A DNA stretch of 64,000 nt from Candidatus Eremiobacterota bacterium (GTDB lineage Bacteria; Vulcanimicrobiota; Vulcanimicrobiia; Vulcanimicrobiales; Vulcanimicrobiaceae): positions 62,001-126,000 of the forward strand of contig JAFAKB010000076.1 in assembly GCA_019235885.1 (NCBI GenBank), in the 5' to 3' direction. This document shows, piece by piece, positions 54,273 to 63,869 of this stretch. The notes beneath the pieces are model-generated. The model was not told the origin of the DNA and did not search any database. It saw nothing but the letters and a program-made list of their open reading frames with translations. Every line of letters starts with the position of its first letter. Positions within the stretch are counted from its first letter, which is position 1. Both the position numbers and the translations under genes were made by a program.

Positions 54273-55252
54273 TCCGCGTCGTGCTCGCCGCGCGGCCGAC
54301 GTCGCGCGCGTCGGCCGGAATGCGCGCGTACACGCGCGCGCTGCTCGAGCGCCTGCCGCGCGTCGCGCCCGACGTCGAGCTGGTTCCGGTCACCTCGCCG
54401 CTCGTGCTGCACCCGCTCGCGCTGCGCACGGCGCGCCCGCAGCTCGTGCACCTGCCGTACCTCGAAGCCGCGCCGCTGGTGCCGCGGCCGTACGTCGCGA
54501 TGGTGCACGACCTGATCCACCTCAAGTTTCCGCACTTGTTCTCGCCCGCGACGGCGGCGTACTGGCGCCTCGCCGCCGCACCGCTGTACCGCAACGCCGC
54601 GCGCGTGCTCGTCAGCGACGAGCGCGTCGCCGACGACTGCGTCGCGCTGCTCGGGCTCGCGCGCGAGCGGATCCGCGTCGTCCCGCTCGGCTACGACGAG
54701 GCGATCCCCGCCGCCGCACCGTGCGAGGCGGCGCGCCCGTACGCGTTCTACGCCGGCAACCACGCGCCGCACAAGGGGCTGGCGACGCTCTACGCCGCCT
54801 GGGCCGCGCTGCCGGAAGAGATCGAGCTCGACCTCGTGCTGACGGGACGTGACGAGCCCGCCGTGCGTTCGAAGTACGTGCGCAAGAACGGCGCGATCGC
54901 ATTCCTCGGTGAGCTCGACGACGCGATGCTCGCGCGACGGTTCCGCGGAGCGCTCGCCTACGTCCAGCCCTCGCTCGCCGAGGGGTTCGGCATCCCGATC
55001 CTCGAGGCGGCGGCGGCCGGCACGCCCGTCCTGGCCAGCACGAGCGCGGTTCCGGCGCTGGTCGCGCCGTTCGCGCAGACGTTCGCGCCCGGCGATGCGA
55101 GCGCGCTCGCGGCGCTGCTCGCCGCGCTCGCCCGCGACCCGGCCCGTGCGCGCCAGCGCGCCGCCGAAGGCGCAGCGGCGCTGCGGGCGTATACCTGGGA
55201 TCGGTTCGCGGCTTCGACGGCCGCCGTCTATCGCGAGGTGGTATGCCCCTGA
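54269..55252 (+). CDS. Glycosyltransferase family 4 (second, paralogous)
   Basis: 327 residues, clearly related to the preceding gene: 'RPTSRASAGMRAYTRALLERLP', 'VAMVHDLIHLKFPHLFSP', 'PYAFYAGNHAPHKGLATLYAAWAALP' and 'AYVQPSLAEGFGIPILEAAAAGTPVLAST' align blade for blade, indicating a tandem duplication. The two likely add consecutive sugars to one glycan. Starts in an ATGA overlap; its end overlaps the next gene by 10 nt. Confidence 0.93.
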   Translation: MIRVVLAARPTSRASAGMRAYTRALLERLPRVAPDVELVPVTSPLVLHPLALRTARPQLVHLPYLEAAPLVPRPYVAMVHDLIHLKFPHLFSPATAAYWRLAAAPLYRNAARVLVSDERVADDCVALLGLARERIRVVPLGYDEAIPAAAPCEAARPYAFYAGNHAPHKGLATLYAAWAALPEEIELDLVLTGRDEPAVRSKYVRKNGAIAFLGELDDAMLARRFRGALAYVQPSLAEGFGIPILEAAAAGTPVLASTSAVPALVAPFAQTFAPGDASALAALLAALARDPARARQRAAEGAAALRAYTWDRFAASTAAVYREVVCP

Positions 55253-56787
55253 TCCGTCCCGTGATCGCTGCGGTACTCGCCGGTTGCGTCGCGGCGTGGT
55301 CGGTTCCGGCCGCCGCCGCGCCGCCCAAGCACGAGGAAGTCCCGGTCCGCGCGATCGCGATCGTCGTCAACGGCGAGGAACTGGCGCGCGATCCCGCGCC
55401 GCGCACCGTCGGCGGCCGCGTGCTCGTCCCGGTCGTGCGGATCTACAGCGCGCTCGGGATCAACGTCGCGCGCAGCGGCAAGACCCTCATCGCTTCCGCG
55501 CCCGCGAAGCGGATCGCGATCACCGCCGGCTCGAAGCGCGCGATCGTCGACAACCGCCCGATCCTGATGGACTCGCCGGCGACCGAGATCGACGGCGCGA
55601 CCTACGTTCCGCTGCGCTTCGTCTCCGACTCGCTCGGCGCGCAGGTGAGCTACGATCCGAAGGCGGCGCGCATCGAAGTGATCTCCTCGATCGTCGGGCG
55701 CACGGCCGGGCTCGAGCAGCGCACCGCGGGCGGCTCGACGCAGTTCGTCGGATCCGCCAGCGCGGTCGACTTGAACTCGGCGCCCGAGTCGATCACGGTG
55801 ACGAAGGGCACGGCGGTGCGCACGATCGCGATCACCTCCGACGCGCGCATCGTGGTGCAGGACGTCGTCACCCGCACCACCACGCCGGCCTCGCTCAAGG
55901 ACGTGCACGTCGGCGACGCGGTCAGCATCATCTTGCGCAAGGACGGCAGCGTCGACCAGGTCGTCGACCGCTACGCCTCGCGCGCCGGAACGATCGCCGC
56001 CGTCTCGGCGAGCGCGTTCGTGCTGCAGGACGGCTACGTCGTCACGCCCGACAAGAGCACCGAGATCACGCTGAACGGGGACCCGGCGCAGATCGGCGAC
56101 CTGAAGGTCGGCGACAGCGTCACCGTGCGGCTGAACCCCGACACGCGCGAGAAGCGGCAGATCCTGGTCGCGCGCGCGATCCCCTCGACGCCGACGCCGG
56201 CCGGGGCGGCGCAGATCACCGACTTCACCGTCGCCGCGAAGGGCGCGCTGCGCGCCAACGACTCGTTCACCGTCACCATGCACGGCACGCCGGGCGGCAA
56301 AGCGACGTTCGACATCGGGACCTACTTGACGGGGCTCCCGCTGCCGGAGACGCAGCCCGGCACGTACACGACGAAGTACACCGTCCCGGCGGGGATCAAC
56401 TTCAGCCGCACCGCGGTCTACGGGCATCTGAGCGCCGGCGGCTCCGAGGCGCCGCGCGCCGAAGCGCCGACGCTGATCGCGGTGGCGACGACGCAGCCGC
56501 AGATCACCGACATCGCGCCGCCCGGCGGGATGGTCGTCAACAACAACAAGCCGTCGATCTACGCGACGTACCGTTCGCCGACCGACGTCGGCATCGACGT
56601 CTCGCGCGTGCGCATCGAAGTGAACGGGCTCGACGTCACCGCCGCGGCGACGCGCACCGACCAGTTCATCACCTACAGCCCGGGTGCGGCGCTCCCCGAC
56701 GGAACCGTCACCGTGGCGGTGACGATCTACGACAACGCCGGCAACGAGAACTCGCGCAAGTGGCAATTCACCGTCCGCACGCGCTGA
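55243..56787 (+). CDS. Secreted protein with copper amine oxidase N-terminal-like domain
   Basis: 514 residues. MPLIRPVIAAVLAGCVAAWSVPAAAA is a signal peptide. Residues ~38-150 ('RAIAIVVNGEELARDPAPRTVGGRVLVPVVRIYSALGINV'; 'TYVPLRFVSDSLGAQVSYDPKAARIEV') form the Cu_amine_oxidN1-type domain (PF07833), a cell-wall or envelope module without catalytic activity itself. Several beta domains follow, including 'VGDAVSIILRKDGSVDQVV' and 'IGDLKVGDSVTVRLNPDTREKRQ' and two Ig-like units. Located with glycosyltransferases, it may bind the glycan they make; this is inference. Confidence 0.85.
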   Translation: MPLIRPVIAAVLAGCVAAWSVPAAAAPPKHEEVPVRAIAIVVNGEELARDPAPRTVGGRVLVPVVRIYSALGINVARSGKTLIASAPAKRIAITAGSKRAIVDNRPILMDSPATEIDGATYVPLRFVSDSLGAQVSYDPKAARIEVISSIVGRTAGLEQRTAGGSTQFVGSASAVDLNSAPESITVTKGTAVRTIAITSDARIVVQDVVTRTTTPASLKDVHVGDAVSIILRKDGSVDQVVDRYASRAGTIAAVSASAFVLQDGYVVTPDKSTEITLNGDPAQIGDLKVGDSVTVRLNPDTREKRQILVARAIPSTPTPAGAAQITDFTVAAKGALRANDSFTVTMHGTPGGKATFDIGTYLTGLPLPETQPGTYTTKYTVPAGINFSRTAVYGHLSAGGSEAPRAEAPTLIAVATTQPQITDIAPPGGMVVNNNKPSIYATYRSPTDVGIDVSRVRIEVNGLDVTAAATRTDQFITYSPGAALPDGTVTVAVTIYDNAGNENSRKWQFTVRTR

Positions 56788-58373
56788 GGGCGCTGGCGAT
56801 GTTCGCCGTCGCGCTCTCCGCCTGCAGTGCGGGCGGCGGCGGCTCGTCCGGCGGCGGCGAGAACGGTCCGACGCTCGTGATGGCGCGCGTGAAGGACGCC
56901 GTCGTCCTGGATCCGGCGCACGCGACCGACGGCCTCTCGCTGAACACGACCAACGAGGTGATGCAGAACCTGGTCGCGTTCAAGCCGGGCTCGTTCGACG
57001 TCGTCGGCGACGTCGCGCAAAAATGGAGCGCGAGCCCGGACGGCAAGACCTGGACGTTCGAGCTCAAGCCGGGCTTGCAGTTCTCGGACGGCACACCGCT
57101 CGACGCGAAGGCGGTGAAGTTCAACTTCGACCGCTGGCGGCTCGCCTCGAACCCGGCGCACGGCAACTTCCCGTACTCCTACTACAACGACGACTTCGGC
57201 GGCTTCCCCGGCGTCGTCGCCGACGTGCAGGCGCCGAGCCCGACGCGGCTCGTCGTCAAGCTCGCCAAGCCGTTCGGTCCGTTCCTGCGCGACATCGCCG
57301 AGCAGGCGTTCGGGCTCGGCTCGCCGGCGGCGATCCTGCGCGATCCGAAAGCGTTCGAGCTCAAGCCGGTCGGGAGCGGGCCGTACACGCTCGCCGAGTG
57401 GGTGCGCGACGATCACATCACGCTGGTCGCGAACGCGAAGTGGCAAGGAAAAAAGCCCGGCTACCCGACCGTGATCATCCGCGACATCCCGGATCAGGCG
57501 ACCAGCGTGCTCTCGATCGAGAAGGGCGACATCGACATGCTGACCGATCCGCGTCCCGACGATGCGAAGAAGCTCGGCGGCGAGCGGGGGATCTCGGTCG
57601 TGCAGCAGATGCCGAACAACGTTAGCTACCTCGCGATGGACGTCGAGAAAAAACCGTTCGGTGACCTGCGCGTGCGGCAAGCGGTCGCGTACGCGATCGA
57701 CGTCACGACGATGGCGAAGTCGCTGTACTCCAGCGGCGCGGTCGTCGCCGACAACTGGACGCCGCCGTGGATGCTCGGCGCGAACCCGGCGGTGAAAGCC
57801 TACCCGCACGATGTCGCGAAAGCGCGCGCGCTGCTGGCGGCGGCGGGCTATCCGCACGGTTTCACGACCACGCTGAGCTACTCGACCGCGCCGCGCCCGT
57901 ATCTGCCCGAGCCGCAGCGCGTCGCCGAGACGCTTCAGGCGAACCTTGCGCAAGTCGGGATCACCGCGACGCTGCAGCCGTACGAGTGGGGCGTCTTCCT
58001 CGACCGCATCAAGCACGGTCTGCACGAGATGTGCCTCATCGGCTGGACCGGCGACAACGGCGACCCGGACAATTTCTTCTACCCGCTGCTCGATCAAAAC
58101 TCGGCGCACAAGGACGGAACTGCGCAGAACTACTCGTTCTGGCGCGATCCGGCGTTCCACCGGCTGATGCTCGCCGGCCAAGCGGCGGTCGAGGACGCGA
58201 AGCGCAAGCCGGTCTACCAGCAGGCGAACGCGATGGTGCACGATCAAGTGCCAGCGGTTCCGCTCGTGCACACGACGGTGCCGATCGTGCTGAAATCTTC
58301 CCTGAAGGGTTTCGTTCCGTCCCCGAACACCTCGTACCACTTCAACCTCATCCAAGCGCCGGCGGGGTCGTAA
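56784..58373 (+). CDS. ABC transporter substrate-binding lipoprotein, family 5, apparent CTG start
   Basis: 529 residues. 'DPAHATDGLSLNTTNEVMQNLVAF', 'WTFELKPGLQFSDGTPLDAKAVKFNFDRW', 'PVGSGPYTLAEWVRDDHITLVANAKW' and 'FGDLRVRQAVAYAIDVTTMAKSLYSSGAVVADNWTPP' are typical of the oligopeptide/dipeptide (SBP_bac_5) family. The lipobox is LSAC. The CTG at 56784 (LRALAMFAVALSAC) overlaps the upstream TGA and supplies a basic n-region. The ATG at 56799 would start MFAVALSAC with no positive charge. No permease or ATPase genes are adjacent. Ligand probably a peptide. Confidence 0.92.
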   Translation: MRALAMFAVALSACSAGGGGSSGGGENGPTLVMARVKDAVVLDPAHATDGLSLNTTNEVMQNLVAFKPGSFDVVGDVAQKWSASPDGKTWTFELKPGLQFSDGTPLDAKAVKFNFDRWRLASNPAHGNFPYSYYNDDFGGFPGVVADVQAPSPTRLVVKLAKPFGPFLRDIAEQAFGLGSPAAILRDPKAFELKPVGSGPYTLAEWVRDDHITLVANAKWQGKKPGYPTVIIRDIPDQATSVLSIEKGDIDMLTDPRPDDAKKLGGERGISVVQQMPNNVSYLAMDVEKKPFGDLRVRQAVAYAIDVTTMAKSLYSSGAVVADNWTPPWMLGANPAVKAYPHDVAKARALLAAAGYPHGFTTTLSYSTAPRPYLPEPQRVAETLQANLAQVGITATLQPYEWGVFLDRIKHGLHEMCLIGWTGDNGDPDNFFYPLLDQNSAHKDGTAQNYSFWRDPAFHRLMLAGQAAVEDAKRKPVYQQANAMVHDQVPAVPLVHTTVPIVLKSSLKGFVPSPNTSYHFNLIQAPAGS

Positions 58374-58377
58374 GCAC

Positions 58378-58728
58378 ATGGCGACGGATCCGAACTGCAT
58401 CTTCTGCAAGATCGTGAGCAAGGAGATCCCGGCCGACGAGGTCGCGCGCGACGAGCACCTGGTCGCGTTCCGCGATCTCAACCCGCAAGCGCCCACGCAC
58501 GTGCTGATCGTCCCGACCGAGCACGCGCAGCACCTGAGCGACTTCACGGAGCGCGCGAACGACGAGCGCGCCGCGCGCCTGCTCAACACCGCCTCGGAGC
58601 TCGGCCGCCGCTTCGGACGCGACGGCTACCGCGTCGTCATCAACGAAGGTCCCGACGGCGGCCAAACCGTCCACCACCTGCACCTGCACGTCCTGGCCGG
58701 CCGCCACATGACGTGGCCGCCAGGCTGA
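58378..58728 (+). CDS. HIT family (HinT-like) nucleotide hydrolase
   Basis: 116 residues. 'NCIFCKIVSKEIPADEVARDEHLVAFRDLNPQAPTHVLIVP' and the histidine triad 'QTVHHLHLHVLAGRHM' identify HinT/PKCI-type HIT proteins, which hydrolyse adenosine phosphoramidates in the cytoplasm. The two Cys of CxxC with His could bind zinc. It starts 4 nt after the solute-binding protein stop and is followed by the rpsU promoter. Confidence 0.95.
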   Translation: MATDPNCIFCKIVSKEIPADEVARDEHLVAFRDLNPQAPTHVLIVPTEHAQHLSDFTERANDERAARLLNTASELGRRFGRDGYRVVINEGPDGGQTVHHLHLHVLAGRHMTWPPG

Positions 58729-58735
58729 GAATTCT

Positions 58736-58764
58736 TTGACCGACCGGCGATCCTGTGATATAGT
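58736..58764 (+). promoter_or_regulatory. Sigma70-type promoter of rpsU
   Basis: TTGACC (58736-58741) and TATAGT (58759-58764) with a 17-bp spacer, between the HIT stop and rpsU. Predicted start near 58771, leader about 59 nt with GGGAGGTG before the ATG. Confidence 0.7.
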
Positions 58765-58829
58765 CCCTGGTCGGGCCTAGAAGGGTCACGATGCGGCTTT
58801 GGCCGCGGCGGAGGGAGGTGTTCTAGTAG

Positions 58830-59000
58830 ATGGAGATTCGAGTCGCCCCGGGCGAGACGATCGAGAGCGCGCTGCGCCGCTTCAAGAAGGCGACGCAGAA
58901 GGCCGGCGTCCTCGCGGAGGCGCGGAAGCACGAGCACTACGAGAAGCCGAGCGTCCGCCGCAAGAAGAAGAGCGCCGCCGCCCGCAAGCGCCGCACCTGA
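58830..59000 (+). CDS. rpsU: 30S ribosomal protein S21
   Basis: 56 residues: [20 protein letters not shown], then a helical basic segment ([19 protein letters not shown]) and the Lys/Arg-rich C-terminus [15 protein letters not shown]. This is the S21 pattern (ExxxxALRRFKR; R-x-H-EYYEKPS-x-KRK). S21 joins the 30S platform near the anti-Shine-Dalgarno. The GGGAGG site is about 11 nt before the ATG. Two short inverted repeats (GAGCC/GGCTC and GGCC/GGCC, 58999-59025) follow and may end the transcript. Confidence 0.95.
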   Translation: MEIRVAPGETIESALRRFKKATQKAGVLAEARKHEHYEKPSVRRKKKSAAARKRRT

Positions 59001-59115
59001 GCCGCGCGGGCTCGGCCAGCCGGCCAAAGAGGAAGCGCTGAATACGAACTAAACACTGAGCAACCGAACGTCCGTCGGGAAGTCCGGCGGCCCGTTCGGG
59101 GCGAGGTGTTTTTTC

Positions 59116-62082
59116 ATGCGTTCTGCGTTCTTTTGGCGCGCCGGAGTCTGCTGTTTCGCGATCTCCGCAATGTGTTGGGCGGGCCTGCCGGCGCTGTCCG
59201 ACGGAGAATCGTCGCTCCCGGCCGCGGAATCAGGTGCCCCCGCTGTCGAATCCGTCGCCCCCGTCGCAGAGCCGGCGCCCGCGTCCGCGGAGCCGGCGCC
59301 CGCATCCGCAGAGCCGGCGCCCGCTGCAGAACAGGCATCCGCCCCCGCCGAGTCGCCGCTCGGAGCGGCCGCAGCCGCGCTTCCTCCTCCCGAGCCGGCT
59401 TCGGTCGCGCCGGAGCCCACGGTGGCGCAAGCCGCGCCGCCGACGACGGCGGTCGTCCAAGGCAGCGTCAAGACGACGGCCGGCACGCCGATCGCCGGCG
59501 CGACGGTCGCGCTGAGCGGGCCGGCGAGCGCGCGCACGACGACCGACGCCGACGGAAACTTCACCGTCACCGTTGCGCCGGGCGTCTACCGCATCGACGT
59601 GACGCGCCCCGGCTACGTGCCGGCGGTGCTCTCTGATTTCGCGGTGGTTGCCGGAAGCACGATTCCCGTCACCGTCGCGCTCAACCAAGCCAATCTGACC
59701 TCGCTGCAACAGATCGGCCGCGTCTCGACGGTGAGCCGCGGCAGCCGCAGCGCGATCAACACCGGCACCGCGACGTCGAACTATTTGACCGCTCAGGCGT
59801 TCGCGAACCTCGGCAACCCGCAGGTCAACGACGTGCTGCAGCACCTGCCCGACGTCACGATCGAGCGCATGGGGAGCCAGCAGGACACCTCGATCATCGT
59901 CGGCGGCGTGCAGCCGTACGAGACGCAAGTCCTCGTCGACGGCCACCCGCTCGCGCTGGGCCAGTACGGCGTCTGGGTGAGCACGTACTATCCCTCGTAT
60001 CTGAGCGGCGGCGTCGAGACGCAGTCCGGTCCCGGCAACACGACGCCGTTCGCGAACATCGCGGTCGGCGGCACCGTCAACCTGCTCACGCCCTCGTTCA
60101 CGCGCCAGCGGACGTACGAGCTCGCGACCGGCGTCGACAACTACCAGACGCAGTTCAGCCACCTGCTCACCACCGGCTCGCTCGGCAAGTTCCAGTACGT
60201 GATCGGGGCCGGTGTCGACGGCAACAACGGGCCGTACTATCAGACGAAGCAGTGCAACGCGCTCCCGCAAGGGAACGGCACCGCGATCCTGCAGTTCTGC
60301 GATGACGCGAGCGGCTCGTTCTTCAGCAAAGGCGAGGTGTTCAAAGGGCGCTGGGAGTTCTCGCCGGCGACCTCGTTCGAAGCCGGCTTCGTCGGCGCGT
60401 GGGGCGGCTACAGCCCGCAGGGAACGGCGTGGGGCACCTCGCTCGGGCCGCTCACGATCGTCGGCTGCACGAACCCGAGCGGTCCGAACACCGGCATCTG
60501 CACGAATCCCGCCCAGTCCTACCTGATCGGCAGCAAGGTGAACTCGTTGGGCTGGTTCCCGGGCTCGTCCGTCACCAACAACCAGACGCTGTTCGACGCG
60601 CAGTTCCGCACCGCGCTCGGCAAAGGCACGCTGCTGGTGCGCCCGTACGTCGGAAGCATCGAGCCCGAGATCATCAACGGCACCGGCGAGGTCAATTATT
60701 CGTCGGGCTTCTCGCCGCCGGGCAAGCCGAACGATCCTGATTTCCTTGCCGCCTGCTCTCCGCCGTTCTCGTCGTTGACGAACCCGACCGGAGGCGTCAC
60801 CATCGTGAACGGTCAGCAGGAGTGCTACCAAACCTCCTTCACCACCTTCGAGAAGGACAAGCTGTACGGCACGACGTTCTCGTACCTCCACCCGTTCGGT
60901 GACGACCTCTACAACCTCACCTACGACTTCCACGGCACGAGCACGATCGCGTTCGTCGGCTGCGACTTGCCGGTCTGCACCGCGGTGCCGTTCTCGACGA
61001 ACCGCTACTCCACGATCTCGCTCACCGGCGACATCCACCGTGTCCGCAACCTCCGGATCGACGTCGGACTGTACGACACGCTCTACACCGTCGTCGGCTG
61101 GCGGCCCAGGTCGCTCACCGACGCGACGCTGATCGGCTTCCGCCGTACGATTCCGCGCTTCGATCCGCACGTCGCGCTGACGTTCCGGCCGACGAACGAT
61201 ATATCGTACCGCGCCGCGTTCGGAACGTCGACGACGTTCCCGTTCGTCGGACAGCTGAGCGGCACGGCGACCTTCCAGAAGCCGCCGGACCAGGCGCTTG
61301 GGATCTACGCGCTGGGCGGATCGCTGACCGAAAAGAACGCCGATCTCGTCCCCGAGGTGAGCATCGCGTACAGTCTCGGTGCCGACAAGCGCTTCCGCAA
61401 CGGCAGCGTGCTGAGCCTCGACCTTCAGGACTCCGTCATCCACAACGTGTTCGAAGTGCTGACAACGGCGATACCCGCGAACGGCGGTCTCGAAGGGATC
61501 TTCGCGCCGATCAACGTCGCCAAGCTCACCACGCAGATTGCGACGCTGAAATACCGCAACGCGCCGCCGCTCGGTCTCGGCTTCAGCGCCGCAGTCGCCG
61601 CCGAACGCTCGATCGTCTCCGGGCTGCCGCCGGGTCTTTACAGCGCGGGCAACAACAGCTTCCCGGTGAACAACGTGCAAATCTGCGGTAACGGCGTCGC
61701 CGCGCCCGGAATCGCGACCTGCATTCCGTATCTGAAGGGCTACGGTCAGCTCACGTACTCGCTGAAAGACGGTTCGTTCTTCGGCCTCGGCGTCGACTAC
61801 GAGGGCAAGAACAACGCGTACTTCCAGCCGCCGTTCACGCAGTTCGACCTCACCGCGCGCCACCCGGTGACGAAGACCGTGGAGCTCCAGCTTGGCGTGC
61901 AGAACTTGTTCAACACGAACAACTACGGAACGTATCTCGCGACGCCGGGCGCGGGGACGCCCGTCGTCGCCGGTTCGGTCGACGCCGCCGGCCGGGAAAT
62001 TCAGACCTCGTTCATCGCCAGCCGCATCTCGGCTCCGCCACGGATCATTCGTCTGCAGCTGCGCTTCCACAGCGGCCGATGA
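59116..62082 (+). CDS. TonB-dependent outer-membrane receptor
   Basis: 988 residues. A signal peptide (MRSAFFWRAGVCCFAISAMC) is followed by an Ala/Pro/Glu-rich linker with repeats of EPAPASA. Residues ~112-195 are a carboxypeptidase-regulatory-like domain ('VVQGSVKTTAGTPIAGATVALSGPASARTTTDADGNFTVTV'). The plug ('VNDVLQHLPDVTIERMGSQQDTSIIVGG'; 'QVLVDGHPLALGQYGVW'; 'ANIAVGGTVNLLTP') precedes a ~700-residue beta-barrel ending 'RIIRLQLRFHSGR'. It imports a ligand using TonB energy and shows the cell has an outer membrane. GAGG lies 9 nt before the ATG. Ligand unknown. Confidence 0.92.
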   Translation: MRSAFFWRAGVCCFAISAMCWAGLPALSDGESSLPAAESGAPAVESVAPVAEPAPASAEPAPASAEPAPAAEQASAPAESPLGAAAAALPPPEPASVAPEPTVAQAAPPTTAVVQGSVKTTAGTPIAGATVALSGPASARTTTDADGNFTVTVAPGVYRIDVTRPGYVPAVLSDFAVVAGSTIPVTVALNQANLTSLQQIGRVSTVSRGSRSAINTGTATSNYLTAQAFANLGNPQVNDVLQHLPDVTIERMGSQQDTSIIVGGVQPYETQVLVDGHPLALGQYGVWVSTYYPSYLSGGVETQSGPGNTTPFANIAVGGTVNLLTPSFTRQRTYELATGVDNYQTQFSHLLTTGSLGKFQYVIGAGVDGNNGPYYQTKQCNALPQGNGTAILQFCDDASGSFFSKGEVFKGRWEFSPATSFEAGFVGAWGGYSPQGTAWGTSLGPLTIVGCTNPSGPNTGICTNPAQSYLIGSKVNSLGWFPGSSVTNNQTLFDAQFRTALGKGTLLVRPYVGSIEPEIINGTGEVNYSSGFSPPGKPNDPDFLAACSPPFSSLTNPTGGVTIVNGQQECYQTSFTTFEKDKLYGTTFSYLHPFGDDLYNLTYDFHGTSTIAFVGCDLPVCTAVPFSTNRYSTISLTGDIHRVRNLRIDVGLYDTLYTVVGWRPRSLTDATLIGFRRTIPRFDPHVALTFRPTNDISYRAAFGTSTTFPFVGQLSGTATFQKPPDQALGIYALGGSLTEKNADLVPEVSIAYSLGADKRFRNGSVLSLDLQDSVIHNVFEVLTTAIPANGGLEGIFAPINVAKLTTQIATLKYRNAPPLGLGFSAAVAAERSIVSGLPPGLYSAGNNSFPVNNVQICGNGVAAPGIATCIPYLKGYGQLTYSLKDGSFFGLGVDYEGKNNAYFQPPFTQFDLTARHPVTKTVELQLGVQNLFNTNNYGTYLATPGAGTPVVAGSVDAAGREIQTSFIASRISAPPRIIRLQLRFHSGR

Positions 62083-62528
62083 CGATCCAAGAACGGATCA
62101 ACGCGGACCTCAAAGAGGCGATGAAGGCGCGCGACCAGGTGCGGCTCGACGCGTTGCGCAGCGCTGTTTCGGCTTTCAACTACAAGCGCAAGGAAGCCGG
62201 AAACCCGACCATCTCGGAAGCGGACCAGCTCGCGATCGTCCAGCGGCTCGTCAAGCAGTGCGGCGACTCGATCGAGCAGTTCCAAAACGCCGGCCGGACC
62301 GAGCTGGTCCAGAAGGAGACGCGCGAGCGCGAGATCCTGCAGCGGTACCTGCCCGCGCAGAAGTCCCCGGACGAGATCCGCGCGCTGGTTCGCGAGACGA
62401 TCGCCGGGCTGCCCGCGGAGGGCCGTAACCAGGGCGCGGTGATGAAGGCCGTGCTGCCGCCGCTCAAGGGCCTGGCCGACGGGAACGTCGTGCGGCAGAT
62501 CGTCGCCCAGGAGCTCGCCTCTGCGTAA
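62079..62528 (+). CDS. GatB/YqeY domain protein
   Basis: 149 residues. 'TIQERINADLKEAMKARDQVRLDALRSAVSAFNYKRKE' and 'REILQRYLPAQKSPDEIRALVRETIAG', ending 'DGNVVRQIVAQELA', match YqeY, a stand-alone relative of the tRNA-binding tail of GatB. It may aid tRNA-dependent amidation, but this is not proven for the family. It starts in an ATGA overlap with the receptor gene. Confidence 0.93.
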   Translation: MTIQERINADLKEAMKARDQVRLDALRSAVSAFNYKRKEAGNPTISEADQLAIVQRLVKQCGDSIEQFQNAGRTELVQKETREREILQRYLPAQKSPDEIRALVRETIAGLPAEGRNQGAVMKAVLPPLKGLADGNVVRQIVAQELASA

Positions 62529-62558
62529 CTCCACCGTGCGCCCAAGGTAGATCGGCGT

Positions 62559-63866
62559 GTGAACGCTCGCCGCCTCGTCGCCTTTCTCTGCCTCCTTGCC
62601 GGAGGGCTCTCGGCGTGGGCGCAATCGGCCGCCGCGAAGCCGGAGTCGGGCCGAGGCATCGTCGTCATCCCGATCACCGGGACGATCGACGCCGGAATGG
62701 CACACATGGTGGTCCGGGCCGTCGCCGAGGCGAAGGCGGCGCACGCGCGCGCGATCGTCCTCGACGTCAACACGCCGGGCGGTTTGGTGAGCGCGGCGTT
62801 CGAGATTCGCGACGCGCTGCTCTTCAGCGAGATCCCGGTCGACGCGTTCGTCGAGCGCGCGTTCTCGGCCGGCGCGCTGGTCTCGCTGTCGGCCTCGCGG
62901 ATCGCGATGGAGTCGGGCAGCTCGATCGGCGCCGCGGAGCCCATTCCCAAGACGGTCAAGACCGTTTCGGCGCTGCGCAGCGAGTTCGAGTCGACCGCCA
63001 CGCGGTACCACCGCAACGCACACCTTGCCGCCGCGATGGTCGACGCGACCGTCGACGTGCCGAAGTACAAGGCGCCGAACGGGATCCTCACCCTCACCGC
63101 GGACCAGGCGCGCACCGAAGGTTTCTCCGAAGCGACGGTCGGCTCGTTCGCCGCCGCGCTGGCGCGCTTCGGTTTGAGCGACGCGCCGCAGACCGAAGCG
63201 TCGTACACGTTCGCCGAGCAGGTCGCGCGCTTCGCGACCGATCCGGCGATCAGCGGGATTCTGCTCACGATCGGGTTCTTGGGCCTGCTGATCGAGCTGC
63301 AGACGCTGCACGGGATCGCCGGCGCGGTCGGCGTCGCGGCGCTTGCGCTGTTCTTCGGCACCCACATCTACGCGGGCTTCTCGAACGGCATCGTGCTCGC
63401 GCTGGCGCTGCTGGGCCTGCTGCTGATCCTCTTCGAGCTGCACGTGCTGCCCGGACACGGGGTCGCGGGGACGCTCGGGGCGATCATCCTGGTCGCCTCC
63501 GTGCTGCTCGCGTTCGGGCTGCAGTTCTTCGTCGGCGCGCTGCAGGCGCTCGCGATCGCGATCGTGCTGACCGTGGTGATCTTCTCCCTGCTGATCCGCT
63601 GGATCCCCGAGAACGCGTTCATGAAGCGGATCGTGTTCGCCGGAACGCAAGGCCCGGACTACGTCGCCAGCCTCGACCACCGCGACCTCCTAGGCGCGAG
63701 CGGGACCGCGCTCTCGTTCCTGCGCCCGGCCGGCGTCGCGATGTTCGGCGAGGTCCGCGCCGACGTGCTGACGGAGGGGGAGTTCGTTCCGGCCGGAACA
63801 CCCGTCCGCGTAACCCGCGTCGAAGGCGCGCGGGTCTTCGTGCGCCCGGAAGCTGAGGGACAATAA
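62559..63866 (+). CDS. nfeD: NfeD family membrane-bound serine protease
   Basis: 435 residues from GTG. A signal peptide (NARRLVAFLCLLAGGLSAWA) leads to a ClpP/SppA-like domain: 'IVVIPITGTIDAGMAHMVVRAVAEAKA', 'IVLDVNTPGGLVSAAFEIRDAL' and 'VERAFSAGALVSLSASRIAM', where the Ser of FSAGAL is the probable nucleophile. Five or six membrane helices follow, then a C-terminal OB-fold domain ('GASGTALSFLRPAGVAMFGEVRADVLTEGEFVPAGTPVRVTRVEG'). NfeD works with flotillin-like proteins, and floA follows 3 nt later. Confidence 0.94.
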   Translation: MNARRLVAFLCLLAGGLSAWAQSAAAKPESGRGIVVIPITGTIDAGMAHMVVRAVAEAKAAHARAIVLDVNTPGGLVSAAFEIRDALLFSEIPVDAFVERAFSAGALVSLSASRIAMESGSSIGAAEPIPKTVKTVSALRSEFESTATRYHRNAHLAAAMVDATVDVPKYKAPNGILTLTADQARTEGFSEATVGSFAAALARFGLSDAPQTEASYTFAEQVARFATDPAISGILLTIGFLGLLIELQTLHGIAGAVGVAALALFFGTHIYAGFSNGIVLALALLGLLLILFELHVLPGHGVAGTLGAIILVASVLLAFGLQFFVGALQALAIAIVLTVVIFSLLIRWIPENAFMKRIVFAGTQGPDYVASLDHRDLLGASGTALSFLRPAGVAMFGEVRADVLTEGEFVPAGTPVRVTRVEGARVFVRPEAEGQ

Positions 63867-63869
63867 GCC

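Noticed and set aside
59230-62070. A 946-residue frame antisense to the TonB receptor
   Set aside because: Same antisense artefact; the receptor frame has signal peptide, plug and barrel.
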